In this document: positions 1-61,480 of the stretch, one piece after another
Layout of the letters: each line of letters starts with the position of its first letter
Numbering within the stretch: position 1 is the stretch's first letter
Origin: Phocoena phocoena
Taxonomy: Eukaryota; Chordata; Mammalia; Artiodactyla; Phocoenidae
Direction of reading: 5' to 3'
Assembly: GCF_963924675.1 (NCBI RefSeq)
Contig: NC_089232.1
Span: 31,818,842 to 31,882,841 of the forward strand
Length of the DNA stretch: 64,000 nucleotides
Program-made: the position numbers and the translations under genes
Notes under the pieces: generated by a model
Told to the model about the DNA's origin: nothing
The model's database searches: none
What the model saw: the letters and a program-made list of their open reading frames with translations, nothing else

Positions 1-1640
1 TCTGCTCTGCAGTAGTTATTTCCACTATTTTATCTTCCAGGTCACTTATCCGTTCTTCTGCCTCAGTTATTCTGCTATTGATCCCATCTAGAGTATTTTT
101 AATTTCATTTATTGTGTTGTTCATCGTTGCTTGTTTCATCTTTAGTTCTTCTAGGTCCTTGTTAAATGTTTCTTGCTTTTTCTCTATTTCCAGGATTTTG
201 GATCATGTTTACTATCATTATTCTGAATTCTTTTTCAGGTAGGCTGCCTATTTCCTCTTCATTTGTTAGGTCTGGTGGGTTTTTATCTTGCTCCTTCATC
301 TGCTGTGTGTTTTTCTGTCTTCTCATTTTGCTTATTTTACTGTGTTTGGGGTCTCCTTTTTACAGGCTGCAGGTTCGTAGTTCCCATTGTTTTTGGTGTC
401 TGTCCCCAGTTGCTAAAGTTGGTTCAGTGGGTTATGTAGGCTTCCTGGTGGAGGGGACTAGTGCCTGTGTTCTGGTGAATGAGGCTGGATCTTGTCTTTA
501 TGGTGGGCAGGTCGACGTCTGGTGGTGTGTTTTGGGGTGTCTGTGGACTTATTATGATTTTAGGCAGCCTCTCTGCTAATGGGTGGGGTTGTGTTCCTGT
601 CTTGCTAGTCGTTTGGCATAGGGTGTCCAGCAGTGTAGCTTGCTGGTCGTTGAGTGAAGCTGGGTGCTTGTGTTGAGATGGAGATCTCTGGGAGATTTTC
701 GCCGTTTGATATTATGTGGAGCTGGGAGGTCTCTTGTGGACCAGTGTCCTGGAGTTGGGTCTCCCACCTCAGAGACACAGCACTGACTCCTGGTTGTAGC
801 GCCAATAGCCTTTCATCCACATGGCTCAGAATAAAAGGGAGAAAAAGTAGAAAGAAAGAGGATAAAATAAAATAAAGTAAGATAAAATGAAGTTATTAAA
901 TTAAAAAATAATTAAGAAGAAAAAAATTTTTAAAAAGTGAAAAAAAAAAAAAGAAACGGACGGATAGAACCCTAGGACAAATGGTGAAAACAAAGCTATA
1001 CAGACAAAATCTCACAGAGAAGAAGACACATACACACTCACAAAAACAGGAAAAGGGTAAAAAATAATAAATCTTGGTCTCAAAGTCCACCTCCTTAATT
1101 TGGGATGATTCGTTGTGTATTCATGTATTCCACTGACGCAGGGTACATCAAGTTGATTGCGGAGATTTAATCCGCTGCTCCTGAGGCTGCTGGGAGAGAT
1201 TTCCCTTTCTCTTCTTTGTTCGCACAGTCTCCCGGGGCTCAGCTTTGGATCTGGCCCCGCCTCTGCGTGTAGGTTGCAGGAGGGCGTCTGTTCTTTGCTC
1301 AGACAGGACGGGGTTAAAGGAGCCGCTGACACGGGGGCTCTGGCTCACTCAGGCCGGGGGAGGGAGGGGTGCGGATGCGGGGCGATCCTAAGGCGGCAGA
1401 GGCCAGCGGGACGTTGCACCAGCCTTGGCGCGCCGTGCGTTCTCCCAGGGAAGTTGTCCCTGGATCCCGGGACCCTGGCAGTGGCGGGCTGCACAGGCTC
1501 CCCTGAAGGGAGGTGTGGATAGTGACCTGCGCTCGCACACAGGCTTCTTGGTGGCGGCAGCAGCAGCCTTAGCGTCTGATGCCTGTCTGTGGGGTGTGGG
1601 CTGTTGGCCGCGGCTCGCGCCCGTCCTACTTGGGAATTTT
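1..1640 (-). mobile_element. LINE-1, antisense 5' portion (5' UTR and start of ORF1), cut by window edge
   Basis: Read on the minus strand, 1-180 encodes a coiled-coil typical of L1 ORF1p (NNTINEIKNTLDGINSRITE, then EAEERISDLEDKIVEI). To its right on the + strand lies an A-rich stretch at 835-960 and a GC-rich, CpG-bearing block at 1150-1640 that matches the L1 5' UTR layout. The 5' end of the element is therefore near 1640. The rest of the element lies left of the window. Confidence 0.75.
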
Positions 1641-1670
1641 TGACTGTACATTTTAGGTACCTAGAAAGTA

Positions 1671-1735
1671 TTAGAAGATATTATCTATATAATATATAGA
1701 TATTATCTATATAATATATAGATATTATAGATATA
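1671..1735. repeat. AT-rich tandem repeat
   Basis: A unit containing ATATTATCTATATAATATAT is repeated at least twice with a shorter third part, directly between the inverted L1 5' end and a forward L1 3' tail. Confidence 0.7.
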
Positions 1736-1830
1736 TACATACATGAAAGAATCACTTTGTTGTACAACAGAAATTAACACAACATTGTAAGTCAACTGTA
1801 CTTCAATAAAAAATATTGATAAAAGAAAAA
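1736..1830 (+). mobile_element. L1 3' end fragment
   Basis: The bases around GAATCACTTTGTTGTACAAC and GTCAACTGTACTTCAATAAA are the recurring 3' end of cetartiodactyl L1 elements, followed by an A-rich tail. Orientation is opposite to the L1 at 1-1640; together they may be one 5'-inverted insertion. Confidence 0.65.
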
Positions 1831-3559
1831 ATAATGAAGATATTTGAAGTGATCACTTTGTACTTGGCACTCTGCCTTTTGGAGAGATGACTAAAACAAA
1901 GGAATTGCCTTCAGGGAATTGCTGTCTGATTGGAGGAAACAGTGACTACACATATAACAGGTGTGGGTGATAATACACAGTCCTTCTTCATTGCCATGTT
2001 CTAGACTACAAGTGGAATGAATAGACATTCTGAGACTGGTTAGGCCAAGAATGTTCCAGATGTTAGGATAGGACTCTTAGCTGAGGAATGCTGCCAGCCG
2101 GTAGAGAACTAGTGCAATGCGAGAGATACCACTGATGGCACATTCTACCCAGCAGTGAATGGATTCAGAAATAAATTGAGAACTCCTGCTAGTGGGTTTG
2201 AAAGAAGAAATAAAAGCGCCAGGAAAAGAGGCCAAAGAATAGTGGTTAGAGGCAGAAGAGTTCCAAAGTGGTATATTGCATTGGACAGAGTCTGCAAGAG
2301 TAGAAAAAGGTCATTCATGTTTAATATTGCAGAGACAAGTTAGTTGCATTTAGCTATAAAGAAATCGTTAGAGAAGCTGCGTATATGAAGGCAGAAGGAT
2401 TTGAGTTAGTGTTGAGGAGAGCATGTATACCAACAAAAGAGAGAGTATTGTGAAACTGAGGTCCCTGGTAGAGTTGAAAATTTGAGTTCCTGATGTGTAA
2501 GCTGTGAAATTAATGCCAGGTGTTCGCTGATTGATTCATACTCTAAGCATTGTCTCTAAATTGACTAAAAGTTGATCTAGATCATTGGATAATAAAAATT
2601 CAACCCTCTATTGTGTAGAATCCTCAGAATATTTTGATGTTAACGAAAAGTTCTATATTTACAAAATTGAGGAATCTCTTACCAAGAGTTAAAAGCAGGA
2701 GAGGCTGGTTCAGGGAATATGTGCGGAACATGTTTCTCTATTTTCAGTCTATAGGAAGGATAGGCTTATAGGGTATTATACTGTTAAGATGAAGAAGAAG
2801 GCTTCAATTCAATAAAGGAAGAATCTACTGAAAATGAGAAAGAGGCTGGGAAGAGAGAAATGGGGGTTTGAGAGTAGTCTAGATTCTAGACTTCAGAATA
2901 ATATCTGGGGGAAGTGTAAAATTTAGACAAGCAGTGAATTAGCAGGATTGGTCAGCAGTTGGGAGGGCCCCCATGAAAGTGGACCTGAGATAAATGGATG
3001 ACCTGAAATGGATGGACTTCACTATAGGGGTGCTCAGGGACACAGGGGTGAGAGTATAATGGGCCCAGAGGGGCTGGCTTGGCAGCATGAAGAAAAATTG
3101 TGGTCTGATGTGATTGATGAGAGAGAGGTGGGAGAGATGGAATGTTTAAAGGTGTGTGAGCGGAAAGTGCATGCTTTTTCTCGGGAAAGATGATGATATA
3201 GGTAGACTGTGAGGGAGTGTATAATTAGAGATGTCAGTGTTTAAACAGTGCTTTGAGTTCCAGGATGTTAAATATGCAAGAGAGAAGTGTTACAGAGCTC
3301 CTTTTCAGTGGCCCCATTTATTTACAACAAAGTAGGAGGCACTTGAACCAGCATTTTGTAAATAGGAAAAAGATTTTGAACAGTTAGAAAAACACACAAA
3401 TAATTGAAATTTCTCATGTGTCACTCCATATAACTTTTTCTTTGTGTTTTTAGGGTTGTAGGAAATGTTATCTCAAATATTTCTTCTTTTAAAGGAATCT
3501 TACCTGTAGGATGTGCCTCTATAATTATAGTATTGACTATGTTTTATGGCAAGTGTATA

Positions 3560-4020
3560 GTTGGTGTGTATAACCTTAATTGCAGAATTGTTTATAATTA
3601 TAAAGAGTTAGAAAAACCTCAATAAATAGGTAAATGGCTAGGTAAAATATGAGAAATCTATTATGGACTATTTTTATTATGCAGCCTTCTGTAGACTGGG
3701 GTAGATGGGTTGTACTGATATAGAAAGATCTCCAACATCTTAAGAGAAAAAACTACAGAGCAATATATATATTATCATATTTATGATAATATATTATCAT
3801 ATTTGGTTAAAAAAAACCAAAACCTCTAAAACCATGTACATCTGAGTTCATATATGTAGAAAAATTCATAGCCGAAGGATTGGGACAGTGTGTGGGGTTA
3901 ATGGTGGTTATCTCCTGTGTGGAGGTAGAAAAAGGAGATTTTTCACAGTTCATTCTGTAGGATTTGTGTTATTTGAATCTTTAACGATGATAATTTGTAA
4001 CTTGGGTTATAAGAAAAGAT
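3560..4020 (+). mobile_element. Old L1 (L1M type) 3' fragment
   Basis: Decayed end of L1 ORF2 and 3' UTR: the run from AATAAATAGGTAAATGGCTA through GATATAGAAAGATCTCCAAC follows the usual order of L1M 3' ends. A 40-bp AT palindrome (ATTATCATATTTATGATAAT) lies at 3770-3800. Confidence 0.55.
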
Positions 4021-4189
4021 TTTTAAATGAAACTTAAGTAGCGTTGTAGATGGATTCTGTTTCAGAAGGTATAAAATTTAGAGAAGGAATTTGACCACTT
4101 AATATTGATAAATTCCAATGTCTAAGGTTTCATCAGAATATTGAAGTTGTCAAGTGAAAAAATATGTAAAAGCAAAATTTCTTCTTGAA

Positions 4190-4245
4190 ATTAATATAAT
4201 ATTGCAGGTCAACTATACCTCAAAAAATGTAAAATTTTTTATTTG
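4190..4245 (+). mobile_element. Short L1 3' tail
   Basis: ATATTGCAGGTCAACTATAC followed by a CTC-AAAAAA tail resembles the L1 3' terminus. Too short for a firm call. Confidence 0.35.
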
Positions 4246-6862
4246 TAAGAACATAAATTCAACCAGACATAGGAACTTTAATAATTTGATTGGTCAGCTA
4301 AATTGCATTCAGTTTTCATTTCAATAAGGTTTAATAGTCTTTGCCTACAGCTAGATTGCTTTTAACCAGATGTGTCAAGTCTGTGATCTAGGTCATGTCT
4401 GAATATCTTGTTAAGCAAGGTGTTCAAAAGTGCTTTTATGTCATTGAATTTAACTTGCCGTTTTCTGAGAGTGATGCCTGTAGGTGCCAAGTCCTTGCTT
4501 CAGTTAGGGAGGTATTTATTCCAAGTGTATTACATTAATAAGAAAATTTGTACTTTGGAAGCACAAGCTGATTTGGGAGTAGAAAGTCTCCTGTGCTCCA
4601 TACAACTACTGTTTGTGTTATTGGAGCAATTACTGAAGAGTGGTGGAGAGTTGATTTTTAGTCTTTTGTAGTTACCTTAAGCAGAACTATTTATTGTGAA
4701 GTTTGATAAGACAAATCAAAGACCTGAAATAGGGATTGCTACTCTAATAAGCACCCTTTTGAGTTATGAATACCTACCCTGTAAACATGCCCTGCATGCC
4801 TGATTGGCAAATTATTTGCTGTTATATTTTCCCAGCTACCCCAAGATTACAGATAACCCGCTAATCTGTACAAGTGGGCCAGCTGTGCTCTCAAGGGGCT
4901 GCTCTGTAAAACTGACAGATTCAACCTCTTTATCTTTCATTTTCCTAACCAGGGATAACTTTCTTCTCCCAGCTCTGTTACTTTGATCTTAGAAAATTTC
5001 TCTACATGTGTCATCCTTTTATTCCTTTTAGTTCCTGCCTGGTTATGCAAGGAGAAATATTGCTCCTACTTCTTCTTCCTCAGTTCCTCCCCTTCCCCTT
5101 TTCTTTGTTACAATAGTGAACCAAAATAAATGACAGTAATGATTATTGGTAACAGTGGTGCTTCCTCTATCAAGGAAAAGGCAGGTTTTGAATTGGAATT
5201 GATATATGGTATTTCGTCGAATCTAAGATGCCGCTTATTGGGAGATGTACCATTTATATATGGACCACAAAGAAAGAAAATATGACTGTCTTAAAATCAA
5301 TGCTGTCAATATCTGAAGTCCTAGAAAGTATTGTGAGGATGCTTTCAGAATATCACAGGCTAAGTGATCTGTTTGTCTTTACCTTAAAGCAGTGATGAAT
5401 CTTAGCATCACTAATAGGGAGTCACCAGACAATATAAAAAACATACATACTTGTGAATAATTCTTGTCCCTCAGTTTTAACCTAAATCAGTCAAGCCTTT
5501 AGATTTCTCTTCCAGTTTGCAGGAAATACAAGGAATAGAGGAACTGGTTAGACCACACAGTGTGGAATCAATTAGGCATAGCCAGAGGTGAGAAATTCAA
5601 CAAGAAAATTGCTCCTGGCTTATCAGTAAGTCAGTGTCTTAGAGGAAAACAGGGCATTAGGGGAGACCATTCTGGATTCAAAGAGACTTATGAGACATAA
5701 CAATCAAATGTGAGCTGTGATCCTTTATTATATTGTAGAATAAACAAATCAGCTGTAAAACACATTTATTTTTGTTAATAGGGAAAATGTGAATATATGA
5801 ACATTGTATTAGATGAACTAGAGCATTATCTTAGGTGTGATAATAAGAAAATGTAGAAAAATGTTTTGTAGAAAAATGTCCTCATATTTTCTATGTTACT
5901 TTGCTTTTATTAATTCTTAATGATATACTCTGAAAATACTAAGGCCCTCCACCAGGTTTCTAGCTTTAATTTGCTAATACAATGTACACAGAACAAATCA
6001 TGTAACTGTCAGAACAAAGAATTGAGGCCCAGAGGAGTACAGTCTGTAGAGGTATTAAAAAGTACCACATGCTTAGCATATAGCAATCTCTATAGCAATC
6101 AAAGAAGAATCCTCAAAAACCATAGAACATCAAGCTGGAGGGCACTGCAGGTGTCCTCAGACGTCAGAGGGAGGAAATATTTGGCCCTTGTGCTGTGACT
6201 CCCCATGTAATAGAAGTTGCTAACCAGTCATGGCTTTCCTTCCTGTATGAGAGACAGGGTCACTGAATCCTTTTCAGAGGTGCTCTCTAGAGCCAATACC
6301 AATTAAAAACCTGTTGGCACTTATTGTGAAACTTATTTTACCATCTCTCAGTCAAGCCCATTCATTTCGCAGAAGGGGAAGCTGAGGCCGGGTGGTATAG
6401 TGGAAAGCTTCGGGGACACGAGTTAAAGAATTTGCAGGATTTCTTCAGCGCAAGAAACTTTTATGAGCTAACAAATGTTTAGTGTGAATTTTATTAGGTT
6501 ATCAAGTAGTTAAAATTTAAGTTTGTTTGGAGAGGGATACTGGTTTAGAGAATACCTCTTTCCCTATAAAATTGTACTCAGGATCTCAAGATTCACACAA
6601 TAAGCTAATGTAAACCAGGGAGATTGAAGTTAGAAATAATATCAAAATTGAAGGCTGTTGTTGAATTACATGTATTGAAGATAGTGAATTTAATATTGCA
6701 TCACTCTGAATTTTCTTGTAGAAATGTGTTGGGTCTATAACTTGTCTTAAAAACAGTTGTTTTTTGTCATTAGCATTTAAATTGCTTTAAAAAAATGGTA
6801 TTTGATTATTATATTTAATCTTTAATTCTCTGAATGTATTACTTTTACCATCAGAATTGCTT

Positions 6863-6983
6863 TTTCTTTTTTTTATTTGGCTGCAACGCGAGGCTTGTGG
6901 GATCTTAGTTCCTCAACCAGGGATTGAACCTGCACCCTCAGCAGTGAAAGCAGAGTCCTAACCACTGGATCACCAGGGGATTC
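6863..6983 (-). mobile_element. CHR-type tRNA-derived SINE (short form)
   Basis: On the minus strand it opens GGAATCCCCTGGTGATCCAG, passes a B-box-like GGTTCAATCCC and ends with the A-rich tail (T-run on the + strand). Flanked by CAGAATTGC at 6852 and CAGAATTAC at 6984, a probable short target-site duplication. Confidence 0.8.
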
Positions 6984-7423
6984 CAGAATTACATTTCTTT
7001 AAATGAACAAACCAAACCAGAAAAAACCAAGAATGTAGAAACAGAGAACAGAGTATGCAGGGTATATAGAAGTAGAAATATAATGTTATATACATGAAAC
7101 ATATAATGTTCAAGCCAATATTACTTCAATTAAAAAAAACTCAAAGAAAAAGGAATTACATTTCTTAAAAAGAAGGGAGAAATGATATTTACTAGTGAAT
7201 TATTCTGGATGTGCTGCATTATTGGGATTTGGACTTCGTCTTCAAGGCTTTCCAGAGACCTCAGCCTGCAAAGAATTTTTGACAGTGTAATATGTTGTAT
7301 TAGTTAATGATTTTCAGATGAATTAGATTGTATCCTCCTTTAGCAGATTATTTAGCTGATGCTAATCACAGTGATGGAGAGTAGACTAGCTGAGAATCAG
7401 TGTTCTTTTAGCACATTGTTTTT

Positions 7424-7548
7424 TCCTTTTTTCTTTTTGGCCACGTCGCGCGGCATACGGGATCTTAGTTCCCTGACCAGGGATTGAACCCATGCCCCCT
7501 GCAGTGGAAGCACAGAGTCTTAACCACTGGACCGCCAGGGAAGTTCCT
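7424..7548 (-). mobile_element. CHR-type tRNA-derived SINE (short form)
   Basis: Minus-strand copy opening GGAACTTCCCTGGCGGTCCA, with GGTTCAATCCCTGG as B box and a T-rich run at 7424-7438 on the + strand as the tail. Confidence 0.8.
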
Positions 7549-9182
7549 CTTTTAGTGCATTTAAAGTTTTATTTGGGGAAAATATTTATATTCTGTGTAT
7601 TGTCCATTAATGAGCTAATAGAATACTTATTTGGGGCTGATAGTTTTCTGTGTGCACTTAATCTTTATCAAAGGTCAGTGACCCATGGGGGGAAAAGGGT
7701 AGAACACATAAAAGTTTGATTTACAGTTGGGTTATTGGTTTAGTTTTTTCATATTACAGATACTTTATTAAGGACCAGCAATAACGACAAAACCCCCAGA
7801 CCTCATGCAGTGTTGTGGTGCAGCGAAAGTGAGATGCTTGTACAGTGCACGATAACTTAATAGATCTTTACAATTATAATTTTTAAAAATATGAATGAAC
7901 ATAGGATTTCTATGAGTCCGGCCTTGTACCACGTTTTTTGGGGAAAGTTCAAACTCTTGTTTCAGGTTGTTCTGGATTTTAGTTTTAAAATGTCATTTCC
8001 TTTTTGTTTGAAAGGCATGATTGAGAAAATTGCACTGTGCTCGTCATGGTGATCAGCATACACGTTACGGTGGCTTTTTTGTCAAACATTAGCTATGTGA
8101 TATTTTTGTATGCTGAGATGCTTTGATAAGACCAAACTCTTTATAGAAATAAAGATACCTTTTCAAATGAAATGAAAACTGGTCATTCCAGAGTTCTGCC
8201 CCACAGAATTAATCCCCTTAATAATCAGTGGCATTATAGTGTAAGATAGTTAAGAAAAAAGAAAATTCTTCCATAAATAAGCAGCTTGAGTTTATATTGC
8301 TTTGTATTTTGATTTTCAGTTTTTATACATTTTAGCTATATCCACCCTGGCCAAAGCACAATCATGGAAGACCTCAGACAATTTCCATGCTGCTATTCCT
8401 GAAATGTGGATTTCCTTTACCTGTGTTCTGCTGCCTCTTTGCTCTTCTGGATCACTTCTTGTTGTACAAGTCCCTTTATTTATAGTTTTGCTTTTCCAAA
8501 TGATTGTTCCTTTTCTATGAATTCTCAAGAGTCGTTAACATGTATTATGGTTATTTGTCCCTTACTAATCTGGTGAACAAGTGAGAAACCATTTGTCTTA
8601 CGATGATTATATATATTTTTAGCCCATTTTTCTCTATGATTAAATTATTTAGATTGTGAGTATTCTTCACATCATTGCTATTTATAAGTTATTTATTCCT
8701 AAAATGTATTGAGAGCATGGTCGTTGAAAGTAAGAAAAATTATTTCATCTGTATAGTTTTGGAGGGTCCATATATTGCTTAAAATACTTAGTTCAGAAAA
8801 TGTTTTCCTTTAAAAATAATGCTCAGTATATGGGCCATAAACCCCAAATTTGTTGGTTAGTTTTGAAGCATTAAATTTTAGTTGTTAAAATGTCAGTGAT
8901 GGAAGGTAAGTGAACAGTCTTATAAACGGCTTTGAAAAAACTAAACATTTATTTTGACTTATTTGCTTCAGTCTTTTATACTTACAAGAAATTCCGCTTT
9001 GAAAAAGTTTCACTGCCTTTGAATAATTTGAAGTGAAGATTCTTTCTTTTTTGAAGATGGACTGTAGCTTCACATTTTTGTACATCTTAGACATTATTAT
9101 GAAAATTAAGATTTTTTGTCATAGTTATGCCAATGTTGATTCTCTAGTTAGAATTTTCTATTAAATATTTGTTTATTTGCAG

Positions 9183-57685
<48,503 letters not shown>

Positions 57686-60600
57686 GGAACATCTGAAACT
57701 GGGCAATTAAGCAACACAAGACACCTTTTGTATTTAAAACCTTGATTTAAAATATCACCCCCTAAGCCTTTTCTAGTAAATCCTTATTTATATATCAGTT
57801 ATAATTATTCCATTCAATTTGTGATTTTTGTGAAATTACCTCATATTTTCCCAGTAATTTGTGAGGGAGTTTGAATAATGGAATCTATATTGGTATTGGT
57901 GTCAGAAAGAGATTTAGCTCTCATTTTCATTAAAGGATGCTGCGTATTGGATTTCCGGGCCCTCCACTTCAATCTGAGAGGCGGCCAGTGAAAGAGTAGT
58001 GCATTTAATTGGAATATTTAAAGCCAACAGCAATGTACTCGGACATTGAATTCAGTTATAGAGAGAAGATGCTGTGATTTATTTGGAAATTTGTTTGTTA
58101 TTTTGTTTTTAAATCAAACTGTAAATCTTAAAAACTGAAAACTTTTCTTTGTGGGATTTCTAAGTTGTTAACCTTAGTCTCTCAAACTTATTGCCTGTTA
58201 TCTGTATGTCAAGGTATCTTAGGAAGATAAATAGTATAGTAGTGTGTTGGTTTTCTCCAGCCCTTGATAGAAAATACTTGCACAATTTCATAGCACAAAC
58301 TTTAAATTTGAGCTGCTTTGTACAATTGACAATATGATTTTAAGTTTGAAGATGGGATACGTACATGTTGTATATCCTACTCCTTGCTTTTTCATCTCCT
58401 GAAAGTGGTTTTTAATTTCCTCGTATCCGTAGTTTTTTTTTTTTAAATTACTGCTAAATGACATTTTATCTTATTCTTTGAAATCACCACACAGAGTTGC
58501 TATCAAATGTCTCAATACCAATATATTCAGAATTCTCTTCAACTTTGTCCCAGAGAAGAATTACCTGCAGTTAATTTTAACTTCTCTCACTGCCTTGTTG
58601 CATCAAACTAGTAGTACCTTTGTGCCAATTTGGAAGCTCCTTGCAGTTGTTTGGAAGATTTACAAGTCTTTTGACTAATCATTTGACTCTAAATGTATAC
58701 GATGGGCTAGAATTAGAAAAAGCTATATGCTTTATACTGATATTAATGAAGGATTATATAAAATTTAGTATTACTTTCTAGGAAGTTTTCTCTGTATATT
58801 CTGTTCTACTCCTGAAAAATATTTAGGAATGAAGAAGATATAAATAATACTGAGGTGCCTTCAGCTGGCTAGTGTCAGAAATGGAAACTTACAATTTAGA
58901 TTAAAAAATTTAAAGTAGAATATTAGCTTGACACCCAAAAAGTTGTAATAATTTCTTCACGGAGCTTTTTTGGCCACACCTTGGGCGTTACAGGACAGTG
59001 TGTTTATGTTTTGGTTAAGTCCTTCTCTTTCAAAAGTTGTCACTTTTAAATTGTGAAGGTAAGATATTTAGTATAATTAAGTAAGCTCGGTCTTTCCCTT
59101 TTTCTGTGTTTGAACTTCTTGATGAGGTTACGATTTTCTAGTAGCTATTGGAAGAGAAGCATAGAATTCTGCCTTGTGTTAGGGTTAGAGAAAGAATTGG
59201 CATATTTTGAGGTAATTCAGAAGGACTCTTAGATTAAGACTAGAAACCTGTTTTTAAAATGAAATAGGATTACTGTTCACATTTATATAGCTACTATAGC
59301 TATATTTATCTATTTTAGTTGTTTCTAATACTATTTTGTGTAGGCCTGCTAGTTTTAGTATGTGTGTAGTGTCATTCTTATGTTATATTAGCATTTTATG
59401 CCCATGATATATATGGATTTGTAGCATTTCCAAAGTTCAAATTAGCTTTCTAAGTGAAACTGATATGTGAAATCAATCATTAATTTTCAGTCTCTGTTTC
59501 CTCTCCCTCTCTGTGTGTGCGTGTTTCGTGTGTCTGTCTATCTTTCTCTAGCTCTCAAACACACATATACACTTCAGGCTAGGGTAAGTTCTAAACCAAA
59601 TCTCAAAAACCAATAGTGAGAAAAAAAAAGTGGTATTTTCCAAACAAACGTGGCTTCCATTCCCTACCCCTTCTTCTTGCTCCCTACCCTGTTTAGTGTA
59701 GTGATTTTTAGATGCTTTTATGAATTATGAACACAAAAAATACTGTAATGAGGCAAACTGCTAATAAGTGTGGATGCTCAGTTAAAACCAGTATAATACA
59801 GGGTAAGAAAATCTGATTTTTCAAGAAAGATATTCTACAAAAGGAGTCCTTTCTGTAAAAATTCTTTCTTGTAGTACATTTAAAATTTAAATTCACTCAT
59901 GTATAACTTAGAGTTCCTTACCGCAGGTCCTGAGCCCTTTGTAGGCCAGAGGTCATGTTAGCATCTAACACATGGCCAAGTACATGATTGTAACTTTGGC
60001 ATCAGTCAGCTTTTCTGTCTTTTTAAATCACCTATGCCATAGGAATAGATGGTAGGAGGAAAATTAATGTTAACTGTTCTTAGTTTGTTATAACTCTGTC
60101 AACACCCTATTATGGGAAAGTCACTGTGCTAGAAACTGAAAAATACATCCTGTTTAAAGCAAAGTCCACTTGTCCCCAGATGGACTCATCACTCGTGGAG
60201 ACTAGGATCATTGGAAGGCACAGGGTGAGAGAGTAGAAAAATGAAGTTGAGCTGTTAAATGTTGTGAGTGGATTTGTTCACTTAAATCATGGTCCAAGTT
60301 TTGGTGCATATAATGTTCCTAAGAGGTGAAGTGCATTTTGTAGAGTAAGCTGTTATCACAGGCTGTAGATCCATGTGTCTGTGGTACTCTAAGGAACAGC
60401 AGTCATTAGATTCAAAGGTGAAAACAATCAAGCATCACAACTAAAAGGGAACTGACACAGTGTGATGTGCAGATGGGGCTGTTAGAGTGCTAATAAAGAT
60501 TTTCTCTCTTAGGTTCTTAGGAAATTGTTTCCGAGATGGCATTGTCTTATCCTTTTGAATACAGGTCTCTTGACCTGAGTTAATTATGAGGATGAGAGGA

Positions 60601-61480
60601 AAAGAACCCCTTTTTAGCTCCTTGGTAGTATTCCTTTGACACATTTCTATAACTCTTCAAAGAAGGAAAACCAGCTGAAATGTTTGCTTTAACAAACATA
60701 TTTTAAGAAGTCCTTTGGGGTCAGTTTCCTCTCTCTCTCTCTCTTTTTTTTTTTTAATTAGGATATATACTATAGCAATAAAAGGGAACGACTAATGTTA
60801 ATTACTTATTGTATGCTACAACTTAAGTGATTTTTCTAAAAAGCACAATGTCGTTGAAAATGTTTATTTAAAAAGAATTCAGAGCTCACATTGAATTTGT
60901 GAAGGCCAAAGAAATTGAAGGGAATGGTAAAGAAAGATAAAGAAGTCTTATATCCACATATTTAGTAGATGTTGTATACCAGAATACCAGGTGGTGTTTT
61001 ACCTGCGAAAACATATTTCAGATTACTTTCTTTGTTTTTGGTGTTAGAGCCTCAGGTTTAAAAGTTTTAACAATTAAATCATTTTTTCCCCTCAATATTT
61101 AAAGATTGTTAATCTATCAGTATTTCCCTAGCTTGATGAATTTAACTGTATCTTTAGATCTGTGACATGATAACCAGTAGGAATGGTAATATTAGCTTTG
61201 AACCAATAGTATCCAGGGTTAAAATAAAAATCATAGTTAACTAGCAAAACCGTAGTTATGCCATATTAACTTGTGAGTCTGTAATAGCTTGATATCAGTG
61301 TTATGGAATATGCCATAAATAATGGCTAATGAGAACTTTTTAGGAAATTCTCAAATTACCTTTCTTACTACACTAGTTTTCAGAATGAATGTAGAAGTGA
61401 TCCTGTTAGCTTTTTAAAACTGTTCTGCAGTTAATTTTTATTTTTTGCTTAAATAAAACTTTCAGTATTTGTTTAAATTA
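57686..61480 (+). other. GFPT1: GFPT1 3' UTR (start certain, end estimated)
   Basis: Starts right after TAA. AATAAA occurs at 60492-60497, 60777-60782, 61223-61228 and 61452-61457; the last is followed by a T/GT-rich stretch and is the final canonical signal I can find in the window, so 61480 is only an estimate. No SINE or LINE interrupts 57686-62680, which fits a long conserved 3' UTR. A (TC)n-T tract lies at 60730-60756. Shorter transcripts using the earlier signals are possible. Confidence 0.5.
61452..61457 (+). terminator. GFPT1: Candidate distal poly(A) signal AATAAA
   Basis: AATAAA within GCTTAAATAAAACTTTCAG, followed by a T/GT-rich region. Not proven to be used. Confidence 0.4.

Larger units (their letters stand above)
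1..9182 (+). other. GFPT1: 5' part of GFPT1 intron 1 (exon 1 outside window)
   Basis: Exon 2 opens in phase 1 (its first two bases complete a Gly codon), so exon 1 must end with the start codon, a Cys codon and one G. I looked for such an exon followed by GT and found none; the GC-rich stretch at 1150-1640 is an L1 5' UTR, not the gene's CpG island. The promoter is therefore upstream. Within the intron, 1-1830 is L1-related and 3560-4020 an old L1 tail; 6863-6983 and 7424-7548 are SINEs. In 1831-3560, 4250-6860 and 7550-9182 I recognise nothing with confidence. Confidence 0.85.

Noticed and set aside
1150..1640. GC-rich, CpG-bearing block as the GFPT1 promoter or exon 1
   Set aside because: It is continuous with an antisense L1 ORF1 and fits the L1 5' UTR; no ATGTGCG followed by a GT donor is present.
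2718..2726. ATGTGCG as exon 1 of GFPT1
   Set aside because: The bases after it are GAACA, not a GT donor, and the surroundings are AT-rich with no CpG island.
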